Part shown: in pieces, positions 55,565 through 64,000 of the stretch
Position numbering within the stretch: position 1 is the stretch's first letter
Layout: each line of letters opens with the position of its first letter
Translations under genes and position numbers: made by a program
The notes under the pieces: model-generated
Database searches by the model: none
Seen by the model: the letters and a program-made list of their open reading frames with translations, nothing else
Told to the model about the DNA's origin: nothing
Assembly (NCBI GenBank): GCA_964649745.1
Contig: CAZYQI010000018.1
Coordinates: 1 to 64,000 of the forward strand
DNA from: CAZEHS01 sp964649745
Lineage (GTDB): Bacteria; Bacillota; Clostridia; Peptostreptococcales; Acidaminobacteraceae
Direction of reading: 5' to 3'
Length of the DNA stretch: 64,000 nt

Positions 55565-56125
55565 TCACTTGAGTTTCAACGGCAGCCCGCAGCACACCAG
55601 CCAAGCTTCATGGGCTTCCGCGGCCGCCCGTTGGTTGACCCGGCCGGCCACATCCCGAAAATATCGGGCCAGGGCATTTTCCGGTACGATTCCGAGGCCC
55701 ACCTCGTTGGTGACCAGAATGCCTGATTTATTGTTCTCAATCAGCCAGTCGCAGAGTCTTTCAATCTGAATCAGGATGCCTTCCTGGAGTTCATCCTTCT
55801 GATCCTCCGTAAGCGACGCAATATCAAAGGAGGGATTCTCGAACATCAGGTTGGTGGTCATCACCGTCAAGCAGTCCAGCAGAATGCAATCAAAGGTGTT
55901 TTTCAACGGTTCCAGCTGCAAATTCAAATCTTTGTATGCCTCCAGGGTGCCCCAATGAGAAGGTCTCCGTCTCTGGTGGAGCCGGATCCGCGCCCTCATT
56001 TCCTCATCAAAGGGAACGGCAGTGGCGATGTACAGCACACGTTTTTCTTTTAAGGCAAGCTCCTCCGCGAAACGGCTTTTACCGCTTCGGGCGCCGCCAG
56101 TCACAAGAACAATCCTTCCGTTCAT
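55565..56125 (-). CDS. cobU: Adenosylcobinamide kinase / adenosylcobinamide-phosphate guanylyltransferase
   Basis: CobU phosphorylates adenosylcobinamide and then attaches GMP. The 186-residue protein has the P-loop GGARSGKS (10-17), the HQRRRPSHW segment carrying the guanylylated His, and LLDCLTVMTTNL and VTNEVGLGIVP. The ATG at 56125 overlaps the stop of the DUF2225 gene by four bases, so it is translationally coupled to it. Confidence 0.94.
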   Translation of the reverse strand: MNGRIVLVTGGARSGKSRFAEELALKEKRVLYIATAVPFDEEMRARIRLHQRRRPSHWGTLEAYKDLNLQLEPLKNTFDCILLDCLTVMTTNLMFENPSFDIASLTEDQKDELQEGILIQIERLCDWLIENNKSGILVTNEVGLGIVPENALARYFRDVAGRVNQRAAAEAHEAWLVCCGLPLKLK

Positions 56126-56832
56126 TGCGAAGCCGCCTTGGCACGGTTGTTGTCTTCCCTGGTCTGACTCATCTGTTCCCGCACCTTGATGTTCATTAAA
56201 CGATTTTTCTTCAGCTCCGGATCTGCAATCAGCAAACCAAACCACCGGGCAGCCTCCGTATATTTCCCCAATCGCCGGTTAAGCTCTCCTAAAAGATACA
56301 GAACGTTGATTTCATTGGCCTTGTCTTCATCCAGCCGCTCACTGGTATACGCCTCTTCAAAATTACGGACCGCGGATTCCATGAACGCCTTCTCCTTTGC
56401 CTCATCAACCTCTCTGTTGAGCCAGGCCAGGCGCAGACACAGCTTGCCCATAACGGATTTCTTCGCCCCGATGACCTGATAGCAGATCAAGGCCAGCATA
56501 TGGGCTTCAACGGTTTCGGTCAGGGTTCGCTCATTACAGAAATCACGGGGGTTCCATTTGGGCTTGATGGTTTTTTCCAAAAGCGCCTTCTGTGCAGGCA
56601 TAAGGTCCGGAAAGCTGCCTTCAAAGGCCGAGTACCCGCAATTTGGGCATACCAGCACCTCATACCAGCTTGGATTCTCACCCACGTATTTGGTGTAAAA
56701 ATCCGTATCCCGAGAGGCTGTCCGTATGGCGCCGCTGCGGACTTTCTTGGCTTTGAATTCCTGTGCACACACAGGGCATGTAAATCGTTTTGAGTAGAAG
56801 GGGTCTTTATTTTCAGTTGTGATTGCGGTCAT
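56122..56832 (-). CDS. DUF2225 family zinc-ribbon/TPR-like protein
   Basis: A 236-residue protein of the DUF2225 family, function unknown. Two Cys pairs (C19/C22 in CPVC, C62/C65 in CPNC) probably bind one metal. The rest (about 75-220) is helical with TPR-like pairs (NFEEAYTSERLDEDKANEIN, LGKYTEAARWFGLL). The ATG at 56832 has GGAG upstream. It is coupled to cobU by a four-base overlap, but DUF2225 genes are not generally cobalamin genes. Confidence 0.82.
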   Translation of the reverse strand: MTAITTENKDPFYSKRFTCPVCAQEFKAKKVRSGAIRTASRDTDFYTKYVGENPSWYEVLVCPNCGYSAFEGSFPDLMPAQKALLEKTIKPKWNPRDFCNERTLTETVEAHMLALICYQVIGAKKSVMGKLCLRLAWLNREVDEAKEKAFMESAVRNFEEAYTSERLDEDKANEINVLYLLGELNRRLGKYTEAARWFGLLIADPELKKNRLMNIKVREQMSQTREDNNRAKAASQ

Positions 56833-56895
56833 CGTTGTCTCCAATTCAATGTCGCGGGATTTGAAATGGCTTCTTATCCGCGGTTATTCTGCCGG

Positions 56896-58908
56896 TTATG
56901 TCCAGTATATCTCAATGACATCCCCGGATTTCAGTTTGTCCAGATAGCTGGCCCTTTGCCCGTTGAGGGTGAGTCCTATGATGCCCTTTGCCACAGAGCG
57001 GTCAAAGTTATAATGGTCGAAAATATCGACAAAGACCAGCTCTCTTTTCCGTGTCTCCACCCTCAGGGGCGATCCGTTGACCACGAAGGAAAAGCCGTTC
57101 AATTCCAGCAGCTCCTCCTGACGCTCCAGGGTTTTCACTGCTGCCGAGCCGCCGGATTCCTTATGAAGGGTGATGGCATCTCCCGGAGAGAGGGTTCCCG
57201 AGCGCCGGGCCGGAGCTCCATTGATATGGATTTCGTGGCTGCCGGCATCCAATTCATAATACTCCATGAAATCCGCGACGGAACGGACTTCTCTGGTTTC
57301 CACCGCATCGCCATCCCTCAGGACAGCATCGGAATCCGCGATGGAGCCGTTCACACGGATTTCGCAAATCAAAGGCAGGGCATCTCCCTTAAAATCCACT
57401 GTCCGATGGAGAGGAAGAACCTCCTTCAGCAGCGGTTGGGCCGGCAAGCCGGGAACAGCGGGCTCAATGCGAATATCGTCATTATTCTTAAGGCGGGTGT
57501 CCAGGCTGGCTTCACGGCCATTGACCTGAATTTTTGCCGGTTCTCCATATTCTCCCGCAACCGTGCGGGTTTGTCCGTTAATCGTGACGGTAATGGCTTC
57601 TCCCCGCCGTGCGATGAGCTTACGCGCACTGAACCCGATCAGTATAAGCGCATCGGATACGGAAAGCTGCCGGGAATTGAACAATCGGATGGTTTTTTCG
57701 TTCACCGTCACCTGCAAAAAGTCCTGATGCCGTTCTCGAATGGCGGTGAATCCTATGCCTACAGGGGTGACATACTCCGGGCCCTTCAGTGGCTCCCCGT
57801 CAAATTTCAAGCTTTCCAGCGCTTCCACTCCCTTGATGACAGCCCTTTCCTCCGGCATTTCCAGGGCCTGAGCCAGAAATTTTGTGAAGCCCGGAACCTG
57901 ACCGCCGCCGCCGATGCAGAAAAGGGCGCTGGGGGCCCGACCATTGAATTCAAGGATTTTTTGGGCAATATTGGAGGTGATCTGGTTAATAACCGGATTA
58001 ATCCGTTTCAGGATATCCTCTGTGGTCAGCTGGCTGGTGAACCCCACGATATCGGTAAAGCTGTGGGACGACGCCAGGGACAAACCTGTTTTCAGGCGCT
58101 CCGCGGAATCGAAGTCCAGCAGGAATTCTCTGGCCAGGGCTTCGGTAATCTCATCCCCGGCCTCCGATACCATGGCATAGGAGACGATGGCGCCGTCCTT
58201 GGTGATGGCGATATCCGAGGTTCCTGCTCCCACATCCACCAGTGCCAGATTCAGCAGACGAAATTTCTGAGGAATCGCCACATTAATGGCGGCGATAGGC
58301 TCCAGGGTAAGGCTGATGACCTCAAGACCCACCTGATCCATCACCGTATAGAGGCTGTCCACAACGCTGTGGGGCAGGAAGGTGGCAATCATATCCACCT
58401 TCAGCCGGTTTCCCCGGTGCTCCCGGGGGGTCAGGATCATGGAATCATCAAGAAAATAATTAATGACCGTGTAGCCGACACAGTAATACTGTACAGCATT
58501 TTCGGCGTCCCCTTCATCCAGTTGACTCTGGGCCAGCTGAATGGCTTCCATCTCTACATTGTCTGTCAGGTCCTTGGTTATGGTGGTCATATAATCCAGG
58601 TCCCGCTCAACAGATACCCGGCGGGTTTTCAGTGAACGGCCGGCAGCGGCGATGGATACATGATTAAGGGCAATGCCGGTTCGGCTCTCCAGCTTCTCCT
58701 TCACCTGGCGGACCGCCCAGGCAACCTTGCCTATGTCATGAATCTGACCGTCCAGCATGGCCCTGTCCGGATGGGCAAAAATTTCATAGTCCAGGATATG
58801 ATGTATCCCATCCTCGTCATGGGCAATCATCCCTACGATACTGCGGGTTCCGATATCCATTGAAAACATCATATCAGCGGCATGTTTCAGGGAGGCCTTT
58901 TTATTCAT
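56896..58908 (-). CDS. FtsA-like actin-fold protein with repeated C-terminal modules
   Basis: The N-terminal 390 residues match the FtsA/PilM actin-like ATPase fold: FSMDIGTRSIVG (phosphate 1), LVDVGAGTSDIAI (phosphate 2) and CIGGGGQVPGF (adenosine). The 280-residue C-terminal part is not present in ordinary FtsA. It holds at least four units of the form (I/V/L)NG-x6-9-L-x2-(G/N)D-x-I, near residues 460, 517, 560 and 646. These look like small S4- or beta-grasp-type folds. There is no membrane-binding amphipathic helix at the very end. The ATG at 58908 has GAGGG upstream. FtsZ is not in the window, so a division role is inferred from family only. Confidence 0.75.
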   Translation of the reverse strand: MNKKASLKHAADMMFSMDIGTRSIVGMIAHDEDGIHHILDYEIFAHPDRAMLDGQIHDIGKVAWAVRQVKEKLESRTGIALNHVSIAAAGRSLKTRRVSVERDLDYMTTITKDLTDNVEMEAIQLAQSQLDEGDAENAVQYYCVGYTVINYFLDDSMILTPREHRGNRLKVDMIATFLPHSVVDSLYTVMDQVGLEVISLTLEPIAAINVAIPQKFRLLNLALVDVGAGTSDIAITKDGAIVSYAMVSEAGDEITEALAREFLLDFDSAERLKTGLSLASSHSFTDIVGFTSQLTTEDILKRINPVINQITSNIAQKILEFNGRAPSALFCIGGGGQVPGFTKFLAQALEMPEERAVIKGVEALESLKFDGEPLKGPEYVTPVGIGFTAIRERHQDFLQVTVNEKTIRLFNSRQLSVSDALILIGFSARKLIARRGEAITVTINGQTRTVAGEYGEPAKIQVNGREASLDTRLKNNDDIRIEPAVPGLPAQPLLKEVLPLHRTVDFKGDALPLICEIRVNGSIADSDAVLRDGDAVETREVRSVADFMEYYELDAGSHEIHINGAPARRSGTLSPGDAITLHKESGGSAAVKTLERQEELLELNGFSFVVNGSPLRVETRKRELVFVDIFDHYNFDRSVAKGIIGLTLNGQRASYLDKLKSGDVIEIYWT

Positions 58909-59049
58909 GACTGTACCCTCTTTCCTTCCTTCGGTAACGGATAATATACCCATTGTATCACTATTCTATCGCAATTTCTTGGCTTATCCCCAGCCAATCC
59001 GTATTCCCGCACACGGATCCTTTTCTGGGGATCTTCTCTTCGTTTTTTG

Positions 59050-59778
59050 TTATCGGGTGATGCTTTTGTAATACGTGCATAGCGGTGTCAGCGGACACCG
59101 TTCACATTCCGGCTTCCTGGCATTGCAGCAGCGTCGGCCGTGAAAAATAAGAAGATGGTGGCTATGAGACCAGCGGGATCTGGGGATAATCTTCATCAGC
59201 TGTTGCTCTGTCTTTTCAACCGATTCAGAGACCGCCAGCCCGATGCGGTTGGATACTCGCTGTACATGGGTGTCCACAGCAATGGCCGGTACCCCGAAGC
59301 CGTTGCTGAGAACCACATTGGCGGTCTTCCGACCTACCCCGGGGAGGGCTGTGAGGGCTTCCAAGGTTCCCGGAACCTCTCCTCCGTGCCTTTCCAGCAA
59401 CAACCGGCAGGTTCCCAGGATATTCGGCGCCTTCATCGTATGCAGACCGCAGGATTTTATCCGTCCTCCCAGCTCCTCCACAGACAGGGTCAGCATGGTC
59501 TCCGGGGTGTTGAATTCCTTGAACAGCTCCGCCGTCACCAGGTTCACCCGTACATCGGTGCACTGAGCCGACAGGATCGTGGCGATCAGGAGTTCGAACC
59601 GATTGGTGAAATCCAGTTCCGGTCTGGCATCAGGGTATGTTTCTTCTAATATATCCAGCACCTGCAGGGCCTTGGCTTTAGAAATCTGCTTCCTGTCATT
59701 GGTTTTCGTTATCATATTTATCATCCGATCGGTATGTAAAATCCCCACCCGATACTTCCTTTCTGTACGTTCTGCCAT
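59050..59778 (-). CDS. nth: Endonuclease III
   Basis: Nth removes oxidised pyrimidines from DNA and cuts the abasic site. It shows the helix-hairpin-helix LPGVGRKTANVVL with the catalytic Lys, the catalytic Asp in AVDTHVQR, and the C-terminal 4Fe-4S site C-x6-C-x2-C-x5-C (CNARKPECERCPLTPLC). The start is uncertain. ATG at 59778 is chosen because AAAGG lies upstream, but an internal ATG at 59724 would give the more usual length of about 220 residues. Confidence 0.92.
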   Translation of the reverse strand: MAERTERKYRVGILHTDRMINMITKTNDRKQISKAKALQVLDILEETYPDARPELDFTNRFELLIATILSAQCTDVRVNLVTAELFKEFNTPETMLTLSVEELGGRIKSCGLHTMKAPNILGTCRLLLERHGGEVPGTLEALTALPGVGRKTANVVLSNGFGVPAIAVDTHVQRVSNRIGLAVSESVEKTEQQLMKIIPRSRWSHSHHLLIFHGRRCCNARKPECERCPLTPLCTYYKSITR

Positions 59779-59835
59779 GACGATTCCATGACCTTTCTCC
59801 GAGCCTATCCTCATTATAGTACAGACCTCTGCTAT

Positions 59836-59884
59836 AAAAAAGGGACTCCCCCTGCATGCTCGGCATGTATAGAGGGAGTCCCTT
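59836..59884 (-). terminator. Terminator of the methionine gamma-lyase gene
   Basis: AAGGGACTCCC (59840-59850) and GGGAGTCCCTT (59874-59884) pair perfectly around a loop that itself holds a GCATGC/GCATGT stem. A TTTTTT tract follows on the minus strand. Confidence 0.8.
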
Positions 59885-59906
59885 GGATCGGTTGGAATTT
59901 TAACTG

Positions 59907-61106
59907 TTACAGGATCCGGTTCAGTGACTGTTCCAAATCCGCAATGATGTCGTTGACATTCTCAAGGCCCACAGCCAGACGCACCATCCCATCGGTGATG
60001 CCCGCATCCAGCCGTTCTTCCGGGGAATAGGGAGAATGGGTCATGGATGCCGGATGGGAAATCAAGGTTTCAGCGTCTCCCAGGCTGACAGCCAGCTTAC
60101 ACAGCTCCACATTGTTCATCACCGTGATGCCTTCCTGTACTCCGCCCTTAAGCTCAAAGGTGATGATGGCGCCGGGCAGACTCATCATCTTCTTTGCCAG
60201 TTCGTACTGCGGGAAGTTCTTCAGGCCGGGGTAGTACACTTTTTCAACTGCCGGATGGGTTTCAAGGAATTCGGCAACGGTCTGGGCGTTTTGGCAGTGC
60301 TTCTCCATGCGGATTTCCAGGGTCTTCATGCCCCGAATGATCAGGAAGGCATCAAATGGGCTCATGGAAGCGCCGGTCATATCCTTTACCCCGAAGAGGC
60401 GAACGTTGGTGATGTATTCCAGGGAGCCCACCACGAAGCCTGCGATGACATCGCCGTGACCGTTGAGGAATTTGGTTCCGGAGTGGACCACGATATCGGC
60501 GCCCATTTCCAGTGGCCGTTGGATGTAGGGGGTGCAGAAGGTGTTGTCCACCATGACCACACAGCCTTCCTGGCTGTGGGCAATTTTGCTGATGGCCTCG
60601 ATATCCGCCAGCTCCAGGGTGGGGTTGACGGGAGACTCCAGATAAACCAGCTTGGTGTTGGGCTTCATGGCCTTCCGAACGTTTTCCGGATCGGTGGTGT
60701 CAACGAAGGTCACCTCAACACCATAGCGGGAAATGCCGTGGTTAAGGAATGCAAAGGTACAGCCGTAAAGGGTCTTGGCTGACACGATATGATCCCCGGC
60801 CTTAAGGAGCGTCCAGATGGCGGAGGAGATGGCGCCGATTCCGGAAGCCGTAGCGATGGCTGCCTCGCCCCCTTCCAGCATGGCCAGTTTTTCTTCCAGA
60901 TGGGTGCAGGTGGGGTTCCCAAGGCGGGAGTAGATATAACCCCCCTCTTCCAGAGCAAACCGTCTGCCCCCTTGCTCTGCGTTATCAAAAATGAAGGTGG
61001 CTGTCTGATGGATCGGCGTTGCCAAGGCCCCGTACTGATCTTTTTTATGTCCTGCGTGTATCGATCGTGTTGCAAAGCCTGCATTTCTCATCTTATTGTC
61101 GTCCAT
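59907..61106 (-). CDS. megL: Methionine gamma-lyase
   Basis: The enzyme splits L-methionine into 2-oxobutyrate, methanethiol and ammonia. The 399-residue PLP protein belongs to the Cys/Met metabolism family. The residues that separate the lyase from cystathionine gamma-synthases are present: Tyr114 and Cys116 in [13 protein letters not shown], numbered as in Pseudomonas methionine gamma-lyase. The cofactor Lys is K212 in [23 protein letters not shown] precedes the ATG. A sigma-54 promoter lies 100 bases upstream and a sigma-54 activator gene just beyond it, which points to substrate-induced catabolism. Confidence 0.9.
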   Translation of the reverse strand: MDDNKMRNAGFATRSIHAGHKKDQYGALATPIHQTATFIFDNAEQGGRRFALEEGGYIYSRLGNPTCTHLEEKLAMLEGGEAAIATASGIGAISSAIWTLLKAGDHIVSAKTLYGCTFAFLNHGISRYGVEVTFVDTTDPENVRKAMKPNTKLVYLESPVNPTLELADIEAISKIAHSQEGCVVMVDNTFCTPYIQRPLEMGADIVVHSGTKFLNGHGDVIAGFVVGSLEYITNVRLFGVKDMTGASMSPFDAFLIIRGMKTLEIRMEKHCQNAQTVAEFLETHPAVEKVYYPGLKNFPQYELAKKMMSLPGAIITFELKGGVQEGITVMNNVELCKLAVSLGDAETLISHPASMTHSPYSPEERLDAGITDGMVRLAVGLENVNDIIADLEQSLNRIL

Positions 61107-61217
61107 TTCAATTTCCTCCCCAGATTTAGAAGCATGGTGGTAAAAGCGAAAGAATACGCAGCCACGGATAAGATGTGTTTATCATCGCTTTTCTAGCGGT
61201 GCTAATACCTATCTCAT

Positions 61218-61234
61218 TGCAACCCTTGTGCCAA
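61218..61234 (-). promoter_or_regulatory. Sigma-54 promoter of the methionine gamma-lyase gene
   Basis: On the minus strand TTGGCACAAGGGTTGCA matches the -24/-12 consensus TGGCAC-N5-TTGCA completely, with GG and GC ten bases apart. Transcription would start near 61207, about 100 bases before the ATG. Confidence 0.85.
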
Positions 61235-61250
61235 ATGACAATTCGTATAT

Positions 61251-61264
61251 TGTATTCTTTTACA
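61251..61264. promoter_or_regulatory. Candidate activator site upstream of the sigma-54 promoter
   Basis: TGTATTCTTTTACA is an inverted repeat (TGTA-N6-TACA), resembling a TyrR box (TGTAAA-N6-TTTACA). It is centred about 50 bases upstream of the predicted transcription start, where the TyrR-like activator encoded at 61406-62971 could bind. Confidence 0.4.
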
Positions 61265-61336
61265 GACTCACAGAATCGCCCGGGGGAGGGATTTAATCGA
61301 GAAACCGGTTGGAATTTTCAGAATAGGATAACAAAA

Positions 61337-61387
61337 TGGCACGAAAAGATTCCAAAACCCTTCGGGGTGTGGAATCTTTTCGTGCCA
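61337..61387 (-). terminator. Terminator of the sigma-54 activator gene
   Basis: TGGCACGAAAAGATTCCA (61337-61354) and its exact complement (61370-61387) form an 18-pair stem with a further ACCC/GGGT stem inside. It lies 18 bases beyond the stop, and TTTTG follows on the minus strand. Confidence 0.85.
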
Positions 61388-61405
61388 CGGTTCAATATGT
61401 TTCCA

Positions 61406-62971
61406 TCAGTAATGATAGCGTTTAAGTTTGTTCAACAGGGTGGTGTGAGAGACACCAAGCCGCTTTGCCGCACTGCGGCAGCTCTTTTCCCTTTCCATGA
61501 CCTGCCGGATGACCTCCTGTTCACACCGTTCGACAGCTTCCCTCAACGTTGGGCCCTCTCCCTCAACAGGGGCCTTCCATCCTGTCATGGCAGCGGTATT
61601 GACGGTGGGAGTGTCCAGATACAGATCCCTCATGGTAAGCAGTTCCCCCTCGCACAGGTTCATGGCCCGCTCCACTGTATTCTGAATCTGGCGGATATTT
61701 CCCGGCCATTCCTGCTGCATCAGGTAGCCGATAAAGTCCTGTCGGGCGCCGAGGATGCTTCGGTTAAGCCTTCGGTTCAGCTTCTGTATGAAGAAGTGAA
61801 CCAATAGGGGGATATCCTCCCTTCGGGAGGCCAGGGAAGGGATCGCAATGGGAATCACGTTGAGGCGATAGTAAAGATCCTCCCTGAACTGCTTTTTTTG
61901 CATCATCTCTTCAAGATTACGGTTCGTTGCCACCACCACCCGCACATCCACCGACTCTTCCCGGTTTCCGCCCACCCGGCGGACCCGCCCTTCCTGAAGC
62001 ACCCGAAGGAGCTTGGCCTGAATCACCGGTGTCAGTTCACCAATCTCGTCCAGAAACAGCGTTCCCCCGCTGGCTTCGCTGAAAAGACCTGCCCTTCCGG
62101 TGGCCGACGCTCCGGTAAAGCTTCCCTTCTCGTAGCCGAACAGCTCACTTTCAAGCAGGCTTTCCGGCAGCGCGGCGCAGTTCAGGGTCACATAGCCGCC
62201 CTTCCGGCCGCTGAGCTCATGGATGGCCCGGGCAAAGAGCTCCTTTCCCGTTCCGCTCTCACCCCGGAGCATCACGGTGGAGTTGCTTCTGGCAACGGTG
62301 CAGATGGTTTTCTTTATCTGTTCCAGGGACCGGCTGTTTCCGATGATTTCCTTGAAGGCTGATTCTTCTTCTGTGGAAATGATGCTGGCCAGCTCCCGTA
62401 CCTTGTTGGTATCCTTGATGGAGGCCACAGCACCGATCATGATGCCGTTATCATCCCGGATGACGCGACCGGTGGACACATAGCTGATTTGACCCGATAC
62501 GCTCTCCATGACGGCTTCCAGATGATCGTAATCCGTGCCCCGCTCGATCATCCCGGCCAGCAGGGTTTCACTGCCGATAAGATTGCGGATATCGGTTCCC
62601 AGCACAGATTCCTTTGAACAGCCGAACAGTTCTTCGCAGTAGTTGTTGAAAATGGTTATTCCATATTTTCCGTCGATGGCGATGACCCCTTCATCCACCG
62701 AATCGATGACCGCCATCAGCTTCTTTTCGTCCTTTTCGTGGTCCAACAGTTCAATGTCACGGATGGAGGAAACATCCTTTATTTCCCGGATGTCGCCATC
62801 CACCTGCCGGCGTATTTCGGGGGTGAGCTCATCGGTCATGATGCAGAGCCTGCCCGGAAAAACCTCCACTGAAACGAGGTTGATGCCGCGGCTGCAGAAC
62901 CGGTTCAGGATATCCAGCGTGATTCCCACCCTGTCCTCGCCCATTATTTCAAATCGGCTGTATCTGCCCAT
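61406..62971 (-). CDS. TyrR-like sigma-54-dependent activator (ACT-PAS-AAA+-HTH)
   Basis: A 521-residue enhancer-binding protein. The N-terminal ACT domain (about 1-75) suggests binding of an amino acid. A PAS domain follows (about 80-190). The AAA+ domain (about 205-440) has Walker A GESGTGKE (237-244), the sigma-54 contact loop GSFTGA (283-288, Ser in place of the common Ala), and Walker B LFLDEIGE. The C-terminal Fis-like HTH is [20 protein letters not shown]. It lies directly upstream of the methionine gamma-lyase gene and its sigma-54 promoter, so it is the probable regulator of that gene. It follows gntR by six bases. Confidence 0.93.
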   Translation of the reverse strand: MGRYSRFEIMGEDRVGITLDILNRFCSRGINLVSVEVFPGRLCIMTDELTPEIRRQVDGDIREIKDVSSIRDIELLDHEKDEKKLMAVIDSVDEGVIAIDGKYGITIFNNYCEELFGCSKESVLGTDIRNLIGSETLLAGMIERGTDYDHLEAVMESVSGQISYVSTGRVIRDDNGIMIGAVASIKDTNKVRELASIISTEEESAFKEIIGNSRSLEQIKKTICTVARSNSTVMLRGESGTGKELFARAIHELSGRKGGYVTLNCAALPESLLESELFGYEKGSFTGASATGRAGLFSEASGGTLFLDEIGELTPVIQAKLLRVLQEGRVRRVGGNREESVDVRVVVATNRNLEEMMQKKQFREDLYYRLNVIPIAIPSLASRREDIPLLVHFFIQKLNRRLNRSILGARQDFIGYLMQQEWPGNIRQIQNTVERAMNLCEGELLTMRDLYLDTPTVNTAAMTGWKAPVEGEGPTLREAVERCEQEVIRQVMEREKSCRSAAKRLGVSHTTLLNKLKRYHY

Positions 62972-62977
62972 GGGGTC

Positions 62978-63646
62978 TTAGGCCTCCCGGTTTTTCTGCA
63001 GCGCCTCTATGAGGCTTTCCATTGCTGTGCGCATATGTGCTTCCAGATATCGTTTCGCCTGCTTTGCATCCTGCTTTCGGGCAGCCTCTAAAATTCTCCG
63101 ATGGGTTTCCTGGGACAGATCATTATGTATGTGGTCCACCAGATAGCGCCGCATATACCGCTCGATATTGCGGTGAAGGTTGCTGATAAGCTCCAGGAGA
63201 AATGCATTTTTGCAGCGGCTGTACAGAATGCTGTGAAAAAGCTGGTTGTCTTCACTGAGAGCCTTTCCTGAAACACCCTGATCAAGCCTTGCCACCACCG
63301 CATCCGCCTGCTTGAAATCCTCCAATGTCAGGCTGGGGATGGACAGCTCCAACGCACCCACTTCGATGAATATCCGGGTTTCAAAAATATCCCGCACCTT
63401 TTCCAGGGACAGTTCACTGACAAAAGCCCCTTTGTTTGTGATGAAGGTGACCAATCCCTCGGACTCCAAATTCCGGAGGGCTTCACGAGCCGGTATCAGG
63501 CTGCTTTCGAAACGCTGGGCGATTTCTTCCTGTTTGAGCTTGTCTCCAGCCTGAAGTTCACCGTTTAAAATAGCTTCACGCAGTTCCTCGGCAATGACCG
63601 CCGGGAGATTCTTGTATGTTCTGGGTCCTCGGGTTACTGGGTACAT
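62978..63646 (-). CDS. GntR family transcriptional regulator (FCD subfamily)
   Basis: A 222-residue repressor-type protein. The winged helix (about 10-80) has LKQEEIAQRFESSLIPAREA and LRNLESEGLVTF. The C-terminal all-helical FCD domain (about 85-215) carries likely metal-binding residues (EDNQLFHSILY, and H193 in ETHRRILEA). The effector is unknown. It is cotranscribed with the downstream sigma-54 activator gene, whose expression it may tune. AGAGAGGAT precedes the ATG. Confidence 0.88.
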   Translation of the reverse strand: MYPVTRGPRTYKNLPAVIAEELREAILNGELQAGDKLKQEEIAQRFESSLIPAREALRNLESEGLVTFITNKGAFVSELSLEKVRDIFETRIFIEVGALELSIPSLTLEDFKQADAVVARLDQGVSGKALSEDNQLFHSILYSRCKNAFLLELISNLHRNIERYMRRYLVDHIHNDLSQETHRRILEAARKQDAKQAKRYLEAHMRTAMESLIEALQKNREA

Positions 63647-63857
63647 GGAATATCCTCTCTCGCTTGAGTAAGAAACAGATGATTCGTTGTGTCTAGTTTA
63701 CTACAACAAAAGAGAGATGTCCTAAACTTATTAAGACACCGGGCATCCCGCTTCAGATGCCGCCACCGCGGCTGCGGTTTAAACGATTCAGCCCCTGTAT
63801 ATGATATAATGACTGTGGTTTCGCCACAACCCATCCATTGACGAAAGGAACGGACCC

Positions 63858-64000
63858 ATGGATCAAAATACGATGAACGGTCCTGATGCATATCTGTATT
63901 CCCTGCTGTTGGACCATATCAATGATGGAATCAATGCGGTTGATAAGACCGGTCGCCTAATCTATGTGAACGCCGTTTCGGCCAATTATGTGGGATTGTC
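63858..64000 (+). CDS. PAS domain protein (partial, runs off the window)
   Basis: The frame opens at ATG 63858 after GAAAGGAA and stays open to the end of the window (47 complete codons). The visible part, YSLLLDHINDGINAVDKTGR followed by LIYVNAVSANYVGLS, is a typical PAS beginning of signalling proteins. Its gene is divergent from gntR. The length and effector domain are unknown. A sigma-54 activator would be a reasonable guess from this type of start. Confidence 0.7.
   Translation, partial: MDQNTMNGPDAYLYSLLLDHINDGINAVDKTGRLIYVNAVSANYVGL

Noticed and set aside
56866..58635. Long plus-strand open frame opposite the FtsA-like gene
   Set aside because: The minus-strand frame has clear ATPase motifs and a ribosome-binding site. 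The plus-strand frame has neither.

Overview
The window reads as chromosome of an anaerobic, amino-acid-fermenting Gram-positive bacterium of the class Clostridia. The evidence is a complete glycine reductase locus with two in-frame UGA (selenocysteine) codons and a tandem glycine riboswitch, a 3-keto-5-aminohexanoate cleavage enzyme (lysine fermentation), a methionine gamma-lyase with a sigma-54 promoter, anaerobic-type cobalamin genes, a GlgC/GlgD glycogen locus, and a CggR-type glycolytic operon. The genus cannot be fixed from sequence alone. Nearly all genes lie on the minus strand.

Layout: 1-4.6 kb is an accessory-looking stretch (an IS21-like terminal repeat, kce, a GNAT/YoaP-type acetyltransferase, two Fic proteins) that ends at the 3' end of the tmRNA gene. 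From 4.6 to 18.6 kb on the minus strand runs a housekeeping block: cggR-gapA-pgk-tpiA-gpmI-eno-secG-hppA-rnr-(unknown)-smpB-ssrA. From 18.8 to 26.9 kb is a glycogen operon, glgC-glgD-glgA-glgP-pulA. It is followed by rpoN (sigma-54), a histidine kinase paired with a solute-binding lipoprotein, and a DUF155 membrane protein. At 32.7-37.9 kb is a BMP-type (nucleoside-like) ABC transporter with a long 5' leader. At 38.0-46.5 kb is the glycine reductase locus (riboswitch, grdX-trxB-trxA-grdE-grdA-grdB, a terminator, grdC-grdD). At 46.7-48.5 kb are degV, trmL and a cheX-like gene. From 48.6 to 58.9 kb lie the cobalamin genes (cobU-cobS-cobC, B12 riboswitch, cbiA-cbiP-cbiB-cobD), preceded by a DUF2225 gene and an unusual FtsA-like protein. 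The last part holds nth, a methionine gamma-lyase gene, a TyrR-like sigma-54 activator, a GntR regulator and the start of a PAS protein.

The parts fit a Stickland-type physiology. Glycine is reduced to acetyl phosphate by proteins A, B and C, with electrons delivered by the local thioredoxin and thioredoxin reductase, and is sensed by the riboswitch. Amino-acid catabolic genes elsewhere (kce, mgl) carry GG-N10-GC sigma-54 promoter elements, and both rpoN and a cognate-looking activator are in the window. A membrane pyrophosphatase sits between secG and rnr. Several families of short palindromic repeats are scattered between genes. I found no CRISPR array, tRNA, rRNA or complete transposase gene.
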